Shown here one piece after another: positions 10,642-23,192 of a DNA stretch of 64,000 nt (position 1 is its first letter; every line of letters starts with the position of its first letter). The position numbers were made by a program, and so were the translations under genes. The notes under the pieces were generated by a model. That model did not search any database, was not told the DNA's origin, and saw nothing but the letters and a program-made list of their open reading frames with translations. The DNA is from Siphonodentalium dalli (taxonomy: Eukaryota > Mollusca > Scaphopoda > Gadilida > Siphonodentaliidae), in the NCBI GenBank assembly GCA_032622095.1, contig CP136065.1, forward strand, positions 216,296,151 through 216,360,150, in the 5' to 3' direction.

Positions 10642-11671
10642 CAAAGCAATGAATGCAACCCGTTTCCCCACCATAGTAACTTTTACAATGGCACAAGTTC
10701 CAATTTTCTCTCACAATACATACTTATTACTCAAATGCTCACTTTGTAGCAATCGGGTTGTAGCATAGGAGAGCAAAATGACTACATTATGTGACGGCAA
10801 TATGCCTCTTCATTTATGAAATCATTATTTAACATAAAGTGTGTTTTAGCCAATACTCATGTAGCAAGGACCTAAATACTGGAGAAATGTTTTATGAGAA
10901 ACCATTAGATATAGCATTTATATGCTAAGGGCAAGGGCTGAAAATGATAAATTGTACAGGGTATACATGGGTAATTAAATAAGCCACCAACACACCAACA
11001 TTTTGAGGAGGATATATAGGAACACATATGTGTACAGTTCAGGTTTCAAATTCCTGTGTTTTCAAAATTGAAATTAAAACAAATCAAAATATTCAAATAT
11101 AGGACAAGGCAGAAGAATTGATTAACATGCCATAAACAGGCATATTGACAAGGTTTATCCACTTTAAAATATTGCAGACATATAGAGCTATGTTTGGTTT
11201 TATTATTGCCAAAAGCATTGACAGTATTTACCATGTCAAATTCCAGAATAGTTTTGTGGATAGGTTAACTCCGATCTCAATATATCGTTAAACCGACAAC
11301 TAATAAGCCAATTAATTTTCTGAATTATGTTATTTTGGTCATATGCAAATAAACTATTCATATAAACTACTCATATAAACTATCCATATAAGGCACTCTG
11401 TTCTGAACAAAAAGTTATGGTTATGGCGCCATGATACCTAAAACAAACAGTGCAATTTTCTTTTTTGCAATCATAGGTCTTGGTTAATTAAGTTTATGTT
11501 TATCGTCATTCACCACATTTTCTTTTTTGGCAGAAAATAATAACGCATTTGATTAATTATTGGCACAATTCTATTATCCCAACGAGTGTCCCGCCTCCTG
11601 TGAAAATTCATATATGAACAGTTAATCTTAGTCTCTAAACACATGCTTTATTGATTGGTGTTATTATATTA
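10642..11671. other. Intron sequence with no recognised feature
   Basis: I see no exon, hairpin or named repeat in about 1 kb here, apart from a small local direct repeat (TAAACTA..CATATAAACTA) near 11350-11390. Confidence 0.5.
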
Positions 11672-12392
11672 TACTAGCAGATTAGCCCGCCACTGGCGGC
11701 ATTGGTCCCATGGCTTTGGTCGATCCAATAATTTTTTTTTTTCAAGGTAACCCTGTTCAGGCACGCCGACAGCATGCTATCATATAACCCGACAAAAATA
11801 TTCCCCGTCCCGAGTTGACCATACATAACAAATTTCACGTCGCTGCCACCGCTGATGCCCGAAATATTGCCCAAGGTCTGTTGGGTGGACAAAATATATA
11901 TATAACCGACAAAACTATTTCCCGTCCCGAGTTGACCATACATAAATTAACATAGGATTTCCCATTCAAATCGAGTTATGTCAATAAAACTCTTATTTAA
12001 AAAAATTTTAAGCTGAGACTTCGTGTGTCTGCGTGTAATACTTATATATTCTTACAATGACAGAGTCCAACACGTAATTATGTTTTAGATGGAAGAAATT
12101 AAATTTTTTCGATGCTAAATTTCGAGCGATAACGTTGCGTTGATATTGTAAACAAACGCTCTTTAATAGCGACGTGTCATATACAAACGCTCATTAATTA
12201 TCACGCGATTAACCCATCAATCCTCATTGCGGTGGCAGTTGAAGGGTGAATGAGTGGTCGCACAGGCTCGCGAATGGTCCAATGACCATTCCCGTGGCTT
12301 TTTACCCTTAGATAGGAAGTTTGGGCTCAATCGGTGGAGCCGTTTTTCGAGTCTATAAAGGACACATATATATACATATATATATACGGAGT
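11672..12392. repeat. Unclassified interspersed repeat with internal duplication
   Basis: It starts near CTAGCAGATTAGCCCG and ends in a (TATATA)n tract after CGTTTTTCGAGTCTATAA. The phrase CGTCCCGAGTTGACCATACA occurs twice, at about 11806 and 11924, so a minus-strand frame shows a repeated YGQLGTGN peptide. The shape (fixed start, AT-repeat tail) suggests a SINE-like element or a compound of two, but this is inference. Confidence 0.45.
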
Positions 12393-12538
12393 TCTCAAAA
12401 TATATAGTAGATGTCATATTATAGTTACATTGTACTATATAATTAACTTCAGAAATCTGTCGAGAATAATTAATAATGAATAATCATAGAATTTTGCATT
12501 TAATTCTCAGATTCATGGATGCCGCAAAACAAACTTAA

Positions 12539-12930
12539 TTAACCCTTTACCCAACAAACCGGCCAAATAAAAGCTGCAACAGCCTAAATTATCTTGGGTC
12601 TGTCTCAATAAAACCATACAAATATGGATATCATTGGAACCGGCTCATTGACCACATTGTGATGGTTACAGTTATGCCCTGTGCCAATGCTTTCTCTTAT
12701 ATATGCGAGTCGACCATAGGTCGCCTCGCATATATAAGAGAATGCATTGGCCTAAACAAATTTCTTTTTTTAACACTTTTTACCATTTTTTCTTACATTC
12801 TTTAACAATTTTATAATTTTTAATGTGTTAAGCCAATGCATTCTCTTATATATGCGAGGCGACCTATGGTCGACTCGCATATATAAGAGAATGCATTGGC
12901 ACAGGGCCGTTCTGTTGGGTAAAGGGTTAA
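12539..12930 (+). mobile_element. T1 MITE (TTAA target)
   Basis: Full length with TTAA borders and both internal 69-bp palindromes. It has small changes near the left end, where the second GGCC motif is missing. Confidence 0.92.
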
Positions 12931-13045
12931 CCTAAAACAGTGAAATTCCATATTTCGCTATCGTTTTTAAATATGACTGGATCTTTCATGCTGCTTGAGC
13001 TTATTATTTTGAGGGATGGAAGACACATGAATCAGCTGGGGACCT

Positions 13046-13165
13046 TTAACCCTTTGAGTGCCAGGGGCCGATCTCATCGGCCCTAAACCTACAAAATAAG
13101 TCTGTTAAAGAATATAAGAATAAATTATTAAAATTGTAAAAAATTGTAAAAAAAAAAAAAACAAA
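13046..13165 (+). mobile_element. T2 MITE, truncated
   Basis: Begins TTAACCCTTTGAGTGCCAG followed by GGCCGATCTCATCGGCCCT. It resembles T2 termini at 29749 and 57658. It lacks the 69-bp palindrome and a right terminus. Confidence 0.7.
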
Positions 13166-14403
13166 TCACCCCATCAGAGTGTTTAATATCCCTTTAACAA
13201 TGTTGTGGTAATACATGGCCAATGCTATAGCGCCTTGTGAAGAGTCTTCCCTCCACTGAAAATAATAACAAGCACCCAATTATGTTTGGAAACTAGCCAC
13301 GACGAACGACTCTAGATAATTTCTCTATGGACTATTCGGGAATACAAATATGACAATTTGCTTGAATTCACTTCCGTGTGAAAACTTGTCTTTACATGAA
13401 TATATAGCGCCTGCCATCTTGAATATTCCTTGTGAAAGAAAAGGTTGGGGCCAACATGACATGAATACACGTTTAATCACATCTTACTGAATTTGGCATG
13501 AGAACTTTCTATGCCCTTTTGATCCGATAATCTATAGATTTTTCTGAACGTCTCGTTCAATTTTGACAAAACGTCTTAAACCATGGAACATTACCCCCAC
13601 AATACTATTATATGTTGTACTGTGCATCCAAATTCCAAAACACGCTCTGACATTTTGGAAGTTTGTCGAATTTTGGAAGTTTGTCGAATTTTGACAAATT
13701 GAATATTTGATTTTTGTCAACATTCTTCAGCTGATATATATTGGACAAAAATTTCTAACAAAATTTTTGTTAGGAAGTTGACGGGATGAACGTCATGCTA
13801 GAAGTGAATATGATTCCTGAACACATGACCCCTCTTTGTTATCACTAAGCCCCATTGGCTGTTACCTCGTCACGTGTTCATAAACAAACATAATTACACC
13901 CAATCACGAAACCCACCGTTTCCCGCGCTAGTTAATTATGTTAACCCGTGTCGCCAAGACAAATGTTTTTCTCAAAACTGCGAAACGCGAAAAACTATTA
14001 ATCAAGTCAGCTGCCAACAATGTCCTTGTGATAGGTCAAAGGTCAAAATAATTCAAGGAGAAAGACAAATTCAGAGGGAGGTTAAATGTTGTTGAGTTGG
14101 TGATTAAGTTGATAAAAGTTGAATACACAATATATGCTGTGTCGTTCATACGGCGGCGACCATTGCCCAGTGTCAGGTGTCAGTCCACCCTCGTCAACGA
14201 CGGACCACCACCAAACTAGAGAAAATCAGAATCAAAAGAGAAAGAGATTAGCATTATTTATATACAATATTGTTACAATCATACACAAATATTCAATTTT
14301 CCCCGATTAAAACATTCAATTGCTTTTACATATATACATTCACATGAAGGGTGATATTCAGAATGAAAGAAATTAATAGATGGAAAAGTATGAAGGATGA
14401 AGG
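13166..14403. other. Intron sequence with no supported gene
   Basis: A small direct repeat (TTTTGGAAGTTTGTCGAA, two copies near 13654-13690) is the only structure I see. Short open frames have no recognisable domain. Confidence 0.5.
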
Positions 14404-14821
14404 CAAGGCTGCAAATAGTTTGTCTGTCGTTTGCAGAATGAGGTTCCCTGAGGGTGAATTTAGTGATACTACTATCAGTGGGCTAGCATCACCAACTTAC
14501 CCTCTGGGGTCCTCATTCTGCTTAGGGCTCATCTTCTGGGAAGTATCTATAGTCTCAAATTAATATTGTTTTTAGTTACTTTTTCCCTTCTGTTCAGTTT
14601 TTCTATATCCCTTAATTTGCAGAAGATAAAATGCATAATTTTGAGGTGACTAATGGGTGAACATCACCAACTTCAACTGGGAAATTTCATGAGGCCTAAG
14701 CAGAATGAGGTTCCCAGAGGGTGAATTTGGTGATGGTAGCCCACGGTGCACGATAGAGTCACTAATTTCACCCTCTTGGGACCTCATTCTGCAAATGACA
14801 GACACACTATTTGCAGACTTG
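14404..14821. mobile_element. H8 MITE, full length, diverged
   Basis: The ends are CAAGGCTGCAAATAG and CTATTTGCAGACTTG, with two hairpins and the H8 middle. The flanks GATGAAGG and AGGATGAA are an imperfect remnant of a target duplication. Confidence 0.85.
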
Positions 14822-14985
14822 AGGATGAAAGGCTTCATGAGATTGGAGAATAAAAGGGAGGAAGGGATTCCAAAATTATCAGAAGAATTGATAGCAAGTT
14901 GACAGGCTGAAAATATTACCTTTACTAAATACTCACAACGATTTACCTGGGCCAACCATGGGGTAAACTACTATTTGAATAGTCT

Positions 14986-15132
14986 TACAGTAATGCCCTA
15001 AATAATCAACATCTTAGCCACAGCAGAATTATGGTTAACTTTTCAGGATTTAGTCGGAAATATTGTATCAAGCATCAAGTTACCTATAATTCTGCTGTGG
15101 CTAAGGAGTCGATAATTTAGGGCATTACTGTA
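14986..15132. mobile_element. P1 MITE, internally deleted
   Basis: Both TA-flanked ends are present, but the centre of the palindrome, including the AAAGCTCTC tip, is lost, leaving 147 bp. Confidence 0.88.
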
Positions 15133-15377
15133 TTTTTATGTGTATGCCCATACAGTCAATCAACTTATTAGCTAAAGCTTTCTTAAAGAGTGTTTCTCTG
15201 TATGACGTCTGCTTATAGTATCTGAACATACCAACAAATGAAGAATGGACCATTCCAACATATAACAGAACTGAATGGGAGAATCCAGCAGCCAAAGCGT
15301 TACTTTGGTAACAGAGAATTAAAACAAGAGGATTGCATTGGAGATGCTGTTGTCGAGCTGTGATTTGAAGAAAACCT

Positions 15378-15612
15378 TTAAAGGTACTCAATCCGATTCG
15401 ATGGTCCCCATATAATCAGATTCCAACAACAACATTTTTAGAAATGCTGCTTCAGTTATCAGAATTGATTAATTGCCCAAAAATAATGCCAACCACTGTC
15501 TATAGTCAGCTTTGATAGGTGGGTTCATCGACTTGAATCAAATAATTTTTGCACCCCAAATCCAAATAAATAGTAATTGAGGGGTGCTTAATTGGATTAA
15601 GCATCATTAAAT
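15378..15612 (+). mobile_element. T5 MITE, right end degenerate
   Basis: The left end is TTAA then AGGTACTCAATCCGATTCG. The interior matches other T5 copies (ATTCCAACAACAACAT, then AATAGTAATTGAGGGGTGC). The right end is reduced to GGATTAAGCATCATTAA. Confidence 0.8.
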
Positions 15613-15651
15613 CACACGGTCAATAATCTTGGAGGGTTAATTGTCCTGAAA

Positions 15652-16030
15652 CAAGAGCACGCCGTCGGGCGTGGCATAATACGCTCGTTTCTGGAGTAGA
15701 GTGGGGCATGGAGACAGAACCCATATTTGAACTTGATCTGTATACCAAATTTGGTTCAGTTCACTCGATTCAATCTAAATTTATCAGCTGGAAACCGCAT
15801 ATCAAGTAAAATCTAAGTCGAAAAAGGGGCATAACTCAGTCAAAATCATGCGGACGAAACCCATATTCGAACTTGATCTGTATTTTGGTGTGGTAAACTA
15901 ACATACCAAATTTGGTTCAGTTCACTCGATTCAATCTAAAGTTATCATCCGTAAACCAAAAGCGGACAGACGGACGATGGACGGTCAACCCATTTACATA
16001 ATACAACCGTTTTTTTTCAAACGGGCATAT
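15652..16030 (+). repeat. E-type repeat with GGACAGACGG tail
   Basis: It starts near ACAAGAGCACGCCGTCGGGC and contains two units with CCCATATTCGAACTTGATCT. It ends with GCGGACAGACGGACGATGG and an inverted CCGTTTTTTTTCAAACGG. It is related in phrase and layout to 4990-5592. Confidence 0.65.
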
Positions 16031-16276
16031 AAAAAAAACTCAACAAAAATATTATTCTATTTAATGATGACACAAAGGTGGGCCCCATAAAATGTATATA
16101 TAGATATATATTTGTATGTAAGTTCTTAAAGTTCATGGCAGTGTCATTGAACTGCAGGGTGCAAATAAGTTGAATAACCATGCTGTAAGTGCAGGCTAGC
16201 TACCCTCCAAGTAGAGTTCACACAGTGTTGTTTGGCAGCAAACTTGATAATATATGACAAATAGCAGCCAATGATA

Positions 16277-16493
16277 TACAGTAGTGCTCTTAGTAAGCGA
16301 CTTCTTAACCACAGCAGAATTATGGGTAACTTTTCAGGATTTAGTCGGAAATATGGCTTGTTGCCATTCATCGGAAAGCTCTCGGGGAGAGCTTTCCGAT
16401 GAATGGCAACAAGCCATATTTCCGACTAAATCCTGAAAAGTTACCCATAATTCTGCTGTGGTTAAGAAGTCGCTTACTTAGAGCACTACTGTA
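16277..16493. mobile_element. P1 palindromic MITE, intact
   Basis: A TA-flanked 217-bp palindrome. Both ends share the variant CAGTAGTGCTCTTAGTAAGCG, so the arms changed together. Confidence 0.93.
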
Positions 16494-17123
16494 TATGTTT
16501 TGACTTCTACAGCAGGGCCAGCTCATACTAACCTTGATATATTACATCAAGATGTTTGATTTCCTAAACTCATGGCATCTGTCCAAACCAAATAGGATTT
16601 CTATTTCTCTGTCTCTCAAAAATAGGAGGTTGCAGAACAACAAGAACAAACAACCTTGGAAAAACAACCTGGGCGTATCAGATGCAGTATTTTCTGGCAA
16701 TATAAAGTCTTAAGTGCATGACAAGTGCATGATAGGTGCTGAAAACTTGCAATGTGAATGTGAAATCCCAATGATCTCTATTAACTAACTGGGGTATGTT
16801 ATGACTGACAGCCAGGGAGAGTGTACACTGTGTATAAATAATATTACTAGGGGGTGAGCAGATGAGCATCTGTTTGCAGACAGCAGAATAAGCAAAATGT
16901 CAGATAACAGCTTGGCTATGAAGTGCAGACAGCACTCGGTGCAATGTTCAATTTAATGCTGAGTTTGCGATTTACACAGAGCAGATTTTTTTCAGGTGGT
17001 TGTGTCCATTGTCACATTACAATGTGACACAAAATGTGGTAAATGCAGTACCAATAAGGTCAACTAAACCAGAGGCATGTTAAAGGGGATTGGTGAGACC
17101 CAGAGGACCTAGAATCACCATGG
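16494..17123. other. Intron sequence with no recognised feature
   Basis: I see no exon or named repeat in this stretch. Confidence 0.5.
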
Positions 17124-17319
17124 TTAATCCTTCCATGACGGCGGTGCAGGATTAAAGATTATGTGCCATTGCATTATCTTATATATGCGAGTCTCCCATA
17201 AGGAACATCACATATATAAGAGAATGCATGGGCTTTATAAAAGATCAAGGTAAATACTGTTAGGCCAATGTATTCTCTTATATATGCGAGACTCCCTATC
17301 GCAAAATTTCAGGAAGCTC
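17124..17319 (+). mobile_element. T3 MITE, right end replaced
   Basis: It starts TTAATCCTTCCATGAC and carries two diverged 69-bp module copies. It stops in T3 right-end sequence CAAAATTTCAGGAAGCTCC, where H8 sequence begins with no TTAA. Confidence 0.8.
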
Positions 17320-17426
17320 CAGAGGGTGAATTTAGTGACGTTAACCTGCTATGCAGGATAGCGTCACTAAATTCTCCCTCTGCGGACCTCATTCTGCAAA
17401 TGCCAGACAAACTATATCCAGACTTG
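17320..17426. mobile_element. H8 MITE half-element fused to T3
   Basis: It holds one H8 hairpin from CAGAGGGTGAATTTAGTGAC to AAACTATATCCAGACTTG. The left half of the element is missing and T3 takes its place. Confidence 0.82.
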
Positions 17427-17864
17427 GATGCATGTTCCCACCTAGAGCGAAATATCACACAAGGTTAGACAGACAACAGTGACTGGTCATTCATCGAAAG
17501 AATCGTCCTTTCCTTGCATACACTTATTGAACTAAAGAATGGGCAAGTAAATATGCAATATTTGAATTGATCAGCATATATGAATATGGATTGTATGATG
17601 TGCCAAATGATTGCGAAGGCAAAATCACAACAATTCCACTGCCAGCCATGTTTTGACAGATGATAATATTCATCACAACTCATTTAGAGGTCACCTCTAA
17701 TAATAAGATACGGTACTCTTTGAAGATAGCTTGAAAGATGTGGAATGTGCCCAAGAAATTTGGAATCGGCTTACATAGAAACCAAACACCAGGGGGCACC
17801 ATTTCTTGACTTTTCATGCTAATTAAGCTAATAAGTGTATTGAATATACTCGGCTTACAGTTCA
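17427..17864. other. Intron sequence with no recognised feature
   Basis: Nothing is recognisable before the TIR element at 17865. Confidence 0.5.
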
Positions 17865-19336
17865 GAAAGCGTGTGGTATAAGGAAAACACTCAACACGGT
17901 GGGGATGTTTTTGGGAGAGTGATTCACGGTGGCCCACTCAACACCGAAAGCTTGAGTGGAGAGGATTAGCAAGGTGCTGTTGTGTAATCAGCAAGGTGAT
18001 GGCAGTTTCTTCACACCTCACTACGTACCACCGCGAATCACCGGGATACACAATGGAACGCCGGCATTAACCTCGAAACTCTTATCTGCGCAACGGGAAT
18101 AACATGGCATTTTCCGCAATTGCCTTTTGTATCTGTTTTTATAAAACTTTTTGAGAAAAAAAACAACATATTAATGTATAACAAGCAGTCGCAGACGGCG
18201 GTATCCCCCGCCGAATTGTGCAGTTGGGGAAGTGCATTCTCAATAATGTTTGCGTTCTCAGTATGTGCTAAACAAGAGGTGGGATTTTGTCAAAAAGCCT
18301 GGCTTGCGAACTCATTTTAGGTACTGTTCATTGGAACGAATATACCAAAAATCTTTTAAATCCGTTGACATTCGTGGAAATTAGCCCTGTGACGTCGTCA
18401 AGTCCAATAACTCTGCTGAAAATATCCGGCCGGACCTGGTTTGCGAACTCGTTCTAGATACTGATCATGTGAACTCATATACCAAAAATCTTTTAAATCC
18501 GTTGAGATTTATGGAAATGAGCCCTGTGACGTCATCTATTTGCTATTTGGTAAATTCGACAAAAATAATAAACAAAGTCCAATAACTCCGGTAAAAATAT
18601 CCGTCCGGACCTGGCTTGCGAACTCATTCTAGGTAATGGTCAGGTGAACTCATATACCACAAATCTTTGAAATCCATTGACATTTGTTCAAGTTATGACT
18701 CTTGCAAATTCGGGACATACGGACAGACAGACGAACGACGAGTGGTCAATCCGGACGTCGACACTATGTGTACCATACTATGGAATGGGTACACATAAAA
18801 ACTAATATATATAATGCAATAATTTTCGTGCTAAAATTAAGGCATATTTTAATGGTCTTCCGCTCCAAGTATACATATATACAGTATGTATATATGTAAA
18901 CATTACAAAGTTTGCAAGGGTCCACTTGCGCTTAAAATTCGAAATAAGTGATCGAGGGATGGAAGCCATCCATATAATAACAAATTGTTTTATTTATTGA
19001 TGCATGCATGTCACTAATTAATAATGCTGGCAGTTTGAAAATATCAACCGAAATATACAGCATACACTGTATGTATGTTTTAAAATAAACAACAGTAAAG
19101 GGTTTTCGCTATGGCGTTTACAAGTAGATGTCGGCATTTTGCGCGATTCTCTCTGATTCGCGGTGATTCCTAGTGATCACCGGCAAGTCTCCTGGACGTT
19201 TGTTTATTCATCTTAATCCGATCCACTCAAGTTCACCGTGGGTCACGGTGGAAAAATCACCGCGAATGCCGGTGATCCACGGGGGCTCAGTGGGGTTCCC
19301 ACGGTGTTGAGTGTTTTCCTTATACCACACGCTTTC
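17865..19336. mobile_element. 1.47-kb DNA transposon with 33-bp perfect terminal inverted repeats
   Basis: The left end begins GAAAGCGTGTGGTATAAGG and runs on through AAAACACTCAACAC. The exact inverse sits at 19298-19336. The interior has no transposase and contains an E-type tandem repeat (18290-18780). A related 200-bp form is at 44822-45021. No clear target duplication is visible, so the superfamily is open. Confidence 0.82.
18290..18790 (+). repeat. E-type tandem repeat with TGACGTCA motifs and GGACAGAC tail
   Basis: About three units share GACCTGGCTTGCGAACTCAT, then ATACCAAAAATCTTTTAAATCC. Two carry a GTGACGTC(A/G)TC motif (perfect TGACGTCA at about 18529). The array ends at GGACATACGGACAGACAGAC. 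Confidence 0.75.
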
Positions 19337-19747
19337 TATACTGTATATCTGCCGTGGTAATCTTTTATCTTCTAGGACACACACTACAGAATATCTGTGT
19401 AACATCACATTTTAACAATCGAAAATCTATATCAAACCTTGAGTATTTGTAAACTTCAAGATGAATGATGAGTAAAAGATGGAAAGGAATGAGTAAGAAA
19501 AAAGACAAATCATTGAGTAATATTGGTACTAGAGAGAACTTGAGTATATTGAGAATTGGAAATTATAATCATTCAGGTCAGCGAGATAATGTTATATCAA
19601 GTCTTATGCCCAGGACGGTACTGAGAGGATTTTATTGAAAGGAACTACCTAGCTTTTTAAAAGAATAAAGGCTATTGATTATGGAGTGCATGTGTCATTG
19701 AGGGAAGTGAAATCTAGAAATAATATGATAATTTTATTTCTTATACA
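19337..19747. other. Intron sequence with no recognised feature
   Basis: AT-rich, with no exon or repeat recognised. Confidence 0.5.
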
Positions 19748-20177
19748 CAAGCTTTGAAAAAGTGTGACATTTGCAGGATGAAGTCCTCAGAGTATGAAGT
19801 TAGTGCTGATATCCAGCACAGTGGGCTAACATCACCAAATTCACTCTCTGTGGACCTCATTCTGATTAGCCCTCATCTTCTAGGAAGTATCTGTAGTCTC
19901 AAATTAACATTGTTTTAATTTTCTTTTTCCCTTCTGATCAGTTTCTATATCACATAATTTGCAGTAGATAGAATGCATAATCAAGGTAACTCATGGGTGA
20001 ACATCACCAACTCAAATTCAATGTGATGCCAGGTCTCCATAGAAGTTGAGGCCTAAACAGATTGAGGTTCCCAGAGGGTGAATTTAGTGATTCTAGCACA
20101 CTGTGTGTGACAGTGTCACTAAATTGACGCTCTGGGGAACCTTTTTCTGCAAATATCAGACTTTAATTCAAGGCTTG
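19748..20177. mobile_element. H8 MITE, full length, old
   Basis: It runs from CAAGCTTTGAAAAAGTG to TTAATTCAAGGCTTG with both hairpins heavily diverged. Confidence 0.8.
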
Positions 20178-20533
20178 CTAATACACCCACCTGATGTTGT
20201 CAACAAGTGAGAGAAACCTTGCCGAGGATCAACTATAGCTAATATGCAGCTTTCAATTGAGCTTTTGATGATTTTAATGGATTTGTTCTGACATCGTTTG
20301 AAGAACTTGCGTCATAAAAATCAACAATTGCTTAACTGGAGGCTGAGTTTTAGCTAAGGAATGCCCTGGAATGATGCACAAGTTGCCAGGACAGATGATA
20401 TTTTTACATTACAAATGATTCAAATGAGATGGATGCCAGTTTGGATTAAACAGTTGAAGTTCTTTAAGTGAGATTGGAAAAATCGCTATTTTAATCAGCC
20501 GTCTCTATTCGGCATTAAATTAGTCAGCCATAT
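20178..20533. other. Intron sequence with no recognised feature
   Basis: I see nothing in it. Confidence 0.5.
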
Positions 20534-20931
20534 TTAACCCTTTACCCAACAAACCGGCCAAATAAAGCTTCAACAGCCTAAAATATCTTCGGTCTGTCTC
20601 AATAGAACCATACAAATATGGATATCATTGGAACCGGCTCCTTGACCACATTGTGATAGTTACAGTTATGCCCTGTGCCAATGCATTCTCTTATATATGC
20701 GAGTCGACCATAGGTTGCCTCGCACATATAAGAGAATGCATTGGCCTAAAAAAAATCTTTTTTTAACACTTTTTACCATTTTTTCTTAAATTCTTTAACA
20801 ATTTTATAATTTTTAATATGTTAAGCCAATGCATTCTCTTATATATGCGAGGCGACCTATGGTCGACTCGCATATATAAGAGAATGCATTGGCACAGGGT
20901 AAAAAAAACGTTCTGTTGGGTAAAGGGTTAA
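20534..20931 (+). mobile_element. T1 MITE (TTAA target)
   Basis: Complete borders and both 69-bp palindromes. It has an extra AAAAAAAA tract between CACAGGGT and the right terminus, matching the right flank of the solo module at position 86. Confidence 0.92.
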
Positions 20932-22465
20932 GCCTGAATTATGACAAACAAGTTGATTGGATTGGATGTTGCTCATGCTCGAGTGAGACATGATGATTTG
21001 TTGTCACTTGAGACTAGAATGTCACACAAGGGCAAAATGAGATTGACAATTTAATGCCATTGGAAAGTTTTGTTGTCTATTTAACAAGTCTAATATATTT
21101 GCACCAATGCTAGACCTATTCAAAGAGCAAGTCCAGTGTATTTGCACCAATGATAGAACTATTCCAAGAGTGCCCATGCATTATACATTACAGTTTGATT
21201 TATATTCACATCAAACTGTTCTGCTATAAATGGGAATTCCTATGGAAGTTTGGATCATAGAACCAAATTTCATATGTGTTCCAACGCCTATGGATTGCAA
21301 ATTAAAAATATTACCTACTAGTATATAAATAAGTAAACACCACAGTTCGTGATTGTTACAAAAGGTAGGGTTTATATATGGGGTCAGAACTCTGCCGTGT
21401 AGAGTACTAGTAATCGCTGCACTGAGTAATGTATGTATACCAGAATGCAGTGCAGGGTGAACTGAGACATGCATGAACTCATCCTCTGACATTGCAGAAC
21501 ACTATCAAAGGTCGTTGAGCATCAACATTAAAATAATGTCAGAAGAAATCGCATGACACAGGTTTGACCCTATGACCAAATTCTGAAATTTCCATTGCAG
21601 TTTCACAGATGACATTAGTTTTAGCATTGGTGGTGTTTCTGCCTGGTGAAACAGCTTAGTGGCCGCATTGTTGCTGCCAGGACAACTCTGAACAGGAACA
21701 AGTATTCCTGCCTTGAAATAAAATGTTTGGAAAGGACTGGTTTCCCAGAAGAATAAGATTATGAATAGATATTTCTTTATCTATATTTAGATATACACTC
21801 TCTGAATTATTTGAGATATATAGAAGAATTTCAAAGAATGGCTTAAAAGTTAAATGGATTCCTAATAATACAACAATCATTTGAAATTTCTAAAAATTAC
21901 TATCGGACTTAGTCAACTTGGAAACATTCGAAATGCCCACCAAGTAACATGGAAAATTTATTATAAAATTCCAATTACCTCACCAGCATGTTGATATAAA
22001 TTGATATTGTTGTTGGTTTGGAGTTAGAAATGGTAAAATAACTTACATGGCAACAATACTTTATTAAAACCATGTAAGATTTTTAACCACCACAATAAGA
22101 TACAGGCAATCAATAAGAGTATCCGAAGTGGAACGCATGAAAATGTGTTTCTGTGTTAATTTTTATATTGGTAAAAATTCACACAAACCAGATATCGGGC
22201 TAACATCTGGTCATCAAAAAGGGTGATCCAAACTGGCAAACTGGTTATGATTCACATGCTATATAGTTTTAACAGGATTGATGAAAAGCCACCAAATAGT
22301 GAATGACAAATTTGTCATTATTCTGGGATTGACGCGTCGTCGATATCAGCAATCTCAATGGCTCGACCATATCAGCTTTCGCATGGAATAATCTCTCCCA
22401 TAAATAGATACCATAATCGCAGAAGGCTACAATAACGGCCCTGGTAATAAGGCAATGACCTTGAA
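20932..22465. other. Intron sequence with no supported gene
   Basis: About 1.5 kb with a short near-direct repeat (TTTGCACCAATG) near 21099 and 21140. I see no exon or MITE. Confidence 0.5.
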
Positions 22466-22682
22466 TACAGTAATGCCCTAAATAATCGACTCCTTAACCA
22501 CAGCAGAATTATGGGTAACTTTTCAGGATTTAGTCGGAAATATGGCTTGTTGCCATTCATCGGAAAGCTCTCACTGAGAGCTTTCTGATGAATGGCAACA
22601 AGCCATATTTCCGACTAAATCCTGAAAAGTTACCCATAATTCCTCTGTGATTAAGTAGTTGATTATTTAGGGCATTACTGTA
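22466..22682. mobile_element. P1 palindromic MITE, intact
   Basis: TA-flanked and 217 bp. A few mismatches between the arms (for example TCCTCTGTGATTAAGTAG in the right arm) show age. Confidence 0.93.
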
Positions 22683-22996
22683 GTTATTATCACATAGCAC
22701 AATAACGCAGAGGTTTACAACAGATAAATAAATAAATAGTTATGAATAGCAAAAAATAATAATAAATGGTAATAAATTTCCTGGTAGTATGCACATGATA
22801 GTCCGGCAGATATGGTGTATATTTATGAGAGAGGTTATTTCCATGGAAAAGTGGAAATGGCAGAGACGCGTTGAGATTGAAATATTAGGTCTAATATTAT
22901 GTATTAGACCTAACATAAACTACCTAAATGTAAAAGCAATACAAAGCAGAATGTAAAAATAAATATAGAATACGGATGTGAATATAGTCAGTCTGA
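22683..22996. other. Intron sequence with no recognised feature
   Basis: It includes a small inverted repeat, TATTAGGTCTAATA...TATTAGACCTAA, near 22883-22914. I see no other feature. Confidence 0.5.
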
Positions 22997-23192
22997 CTAA
23001 CCCTTTCATGACGGGAGCTGCACTGGTGCAGCATTAAAGACCCTGTGCCAGTGCATTCTCTTATATATACGAGTCTCCCATAGGGAGCCTCGCATATAAG
23101 AGATTGCACTGGCTTACAATGGAAAGTTAAATATTGTTAGGCCAATTCTTTCCCTTATATATGTGAGGTGCCCTATGTCATGAAAGGGTTAA
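22997..23192 (+). mobile_element. T3 MITE
   Basis: It runs from CTAACCCTTTCATGACGGGA to TGTCATGAAAGGGTTAA. It has one complete and one partial 69-bp module, with GAGTCTCCCATAGGGAGCCTC at the tip. The left TTAA has decayed to CTAA. Confidence 0.85.

Noticed and set aside
11674-11943. 89-codon minus-strand frame with repeated YGQLGTGN peptide
   Set aside because: The peptide repeat comes from a DNA duplication inside an interspersed repeat. There is no splice or domain support.
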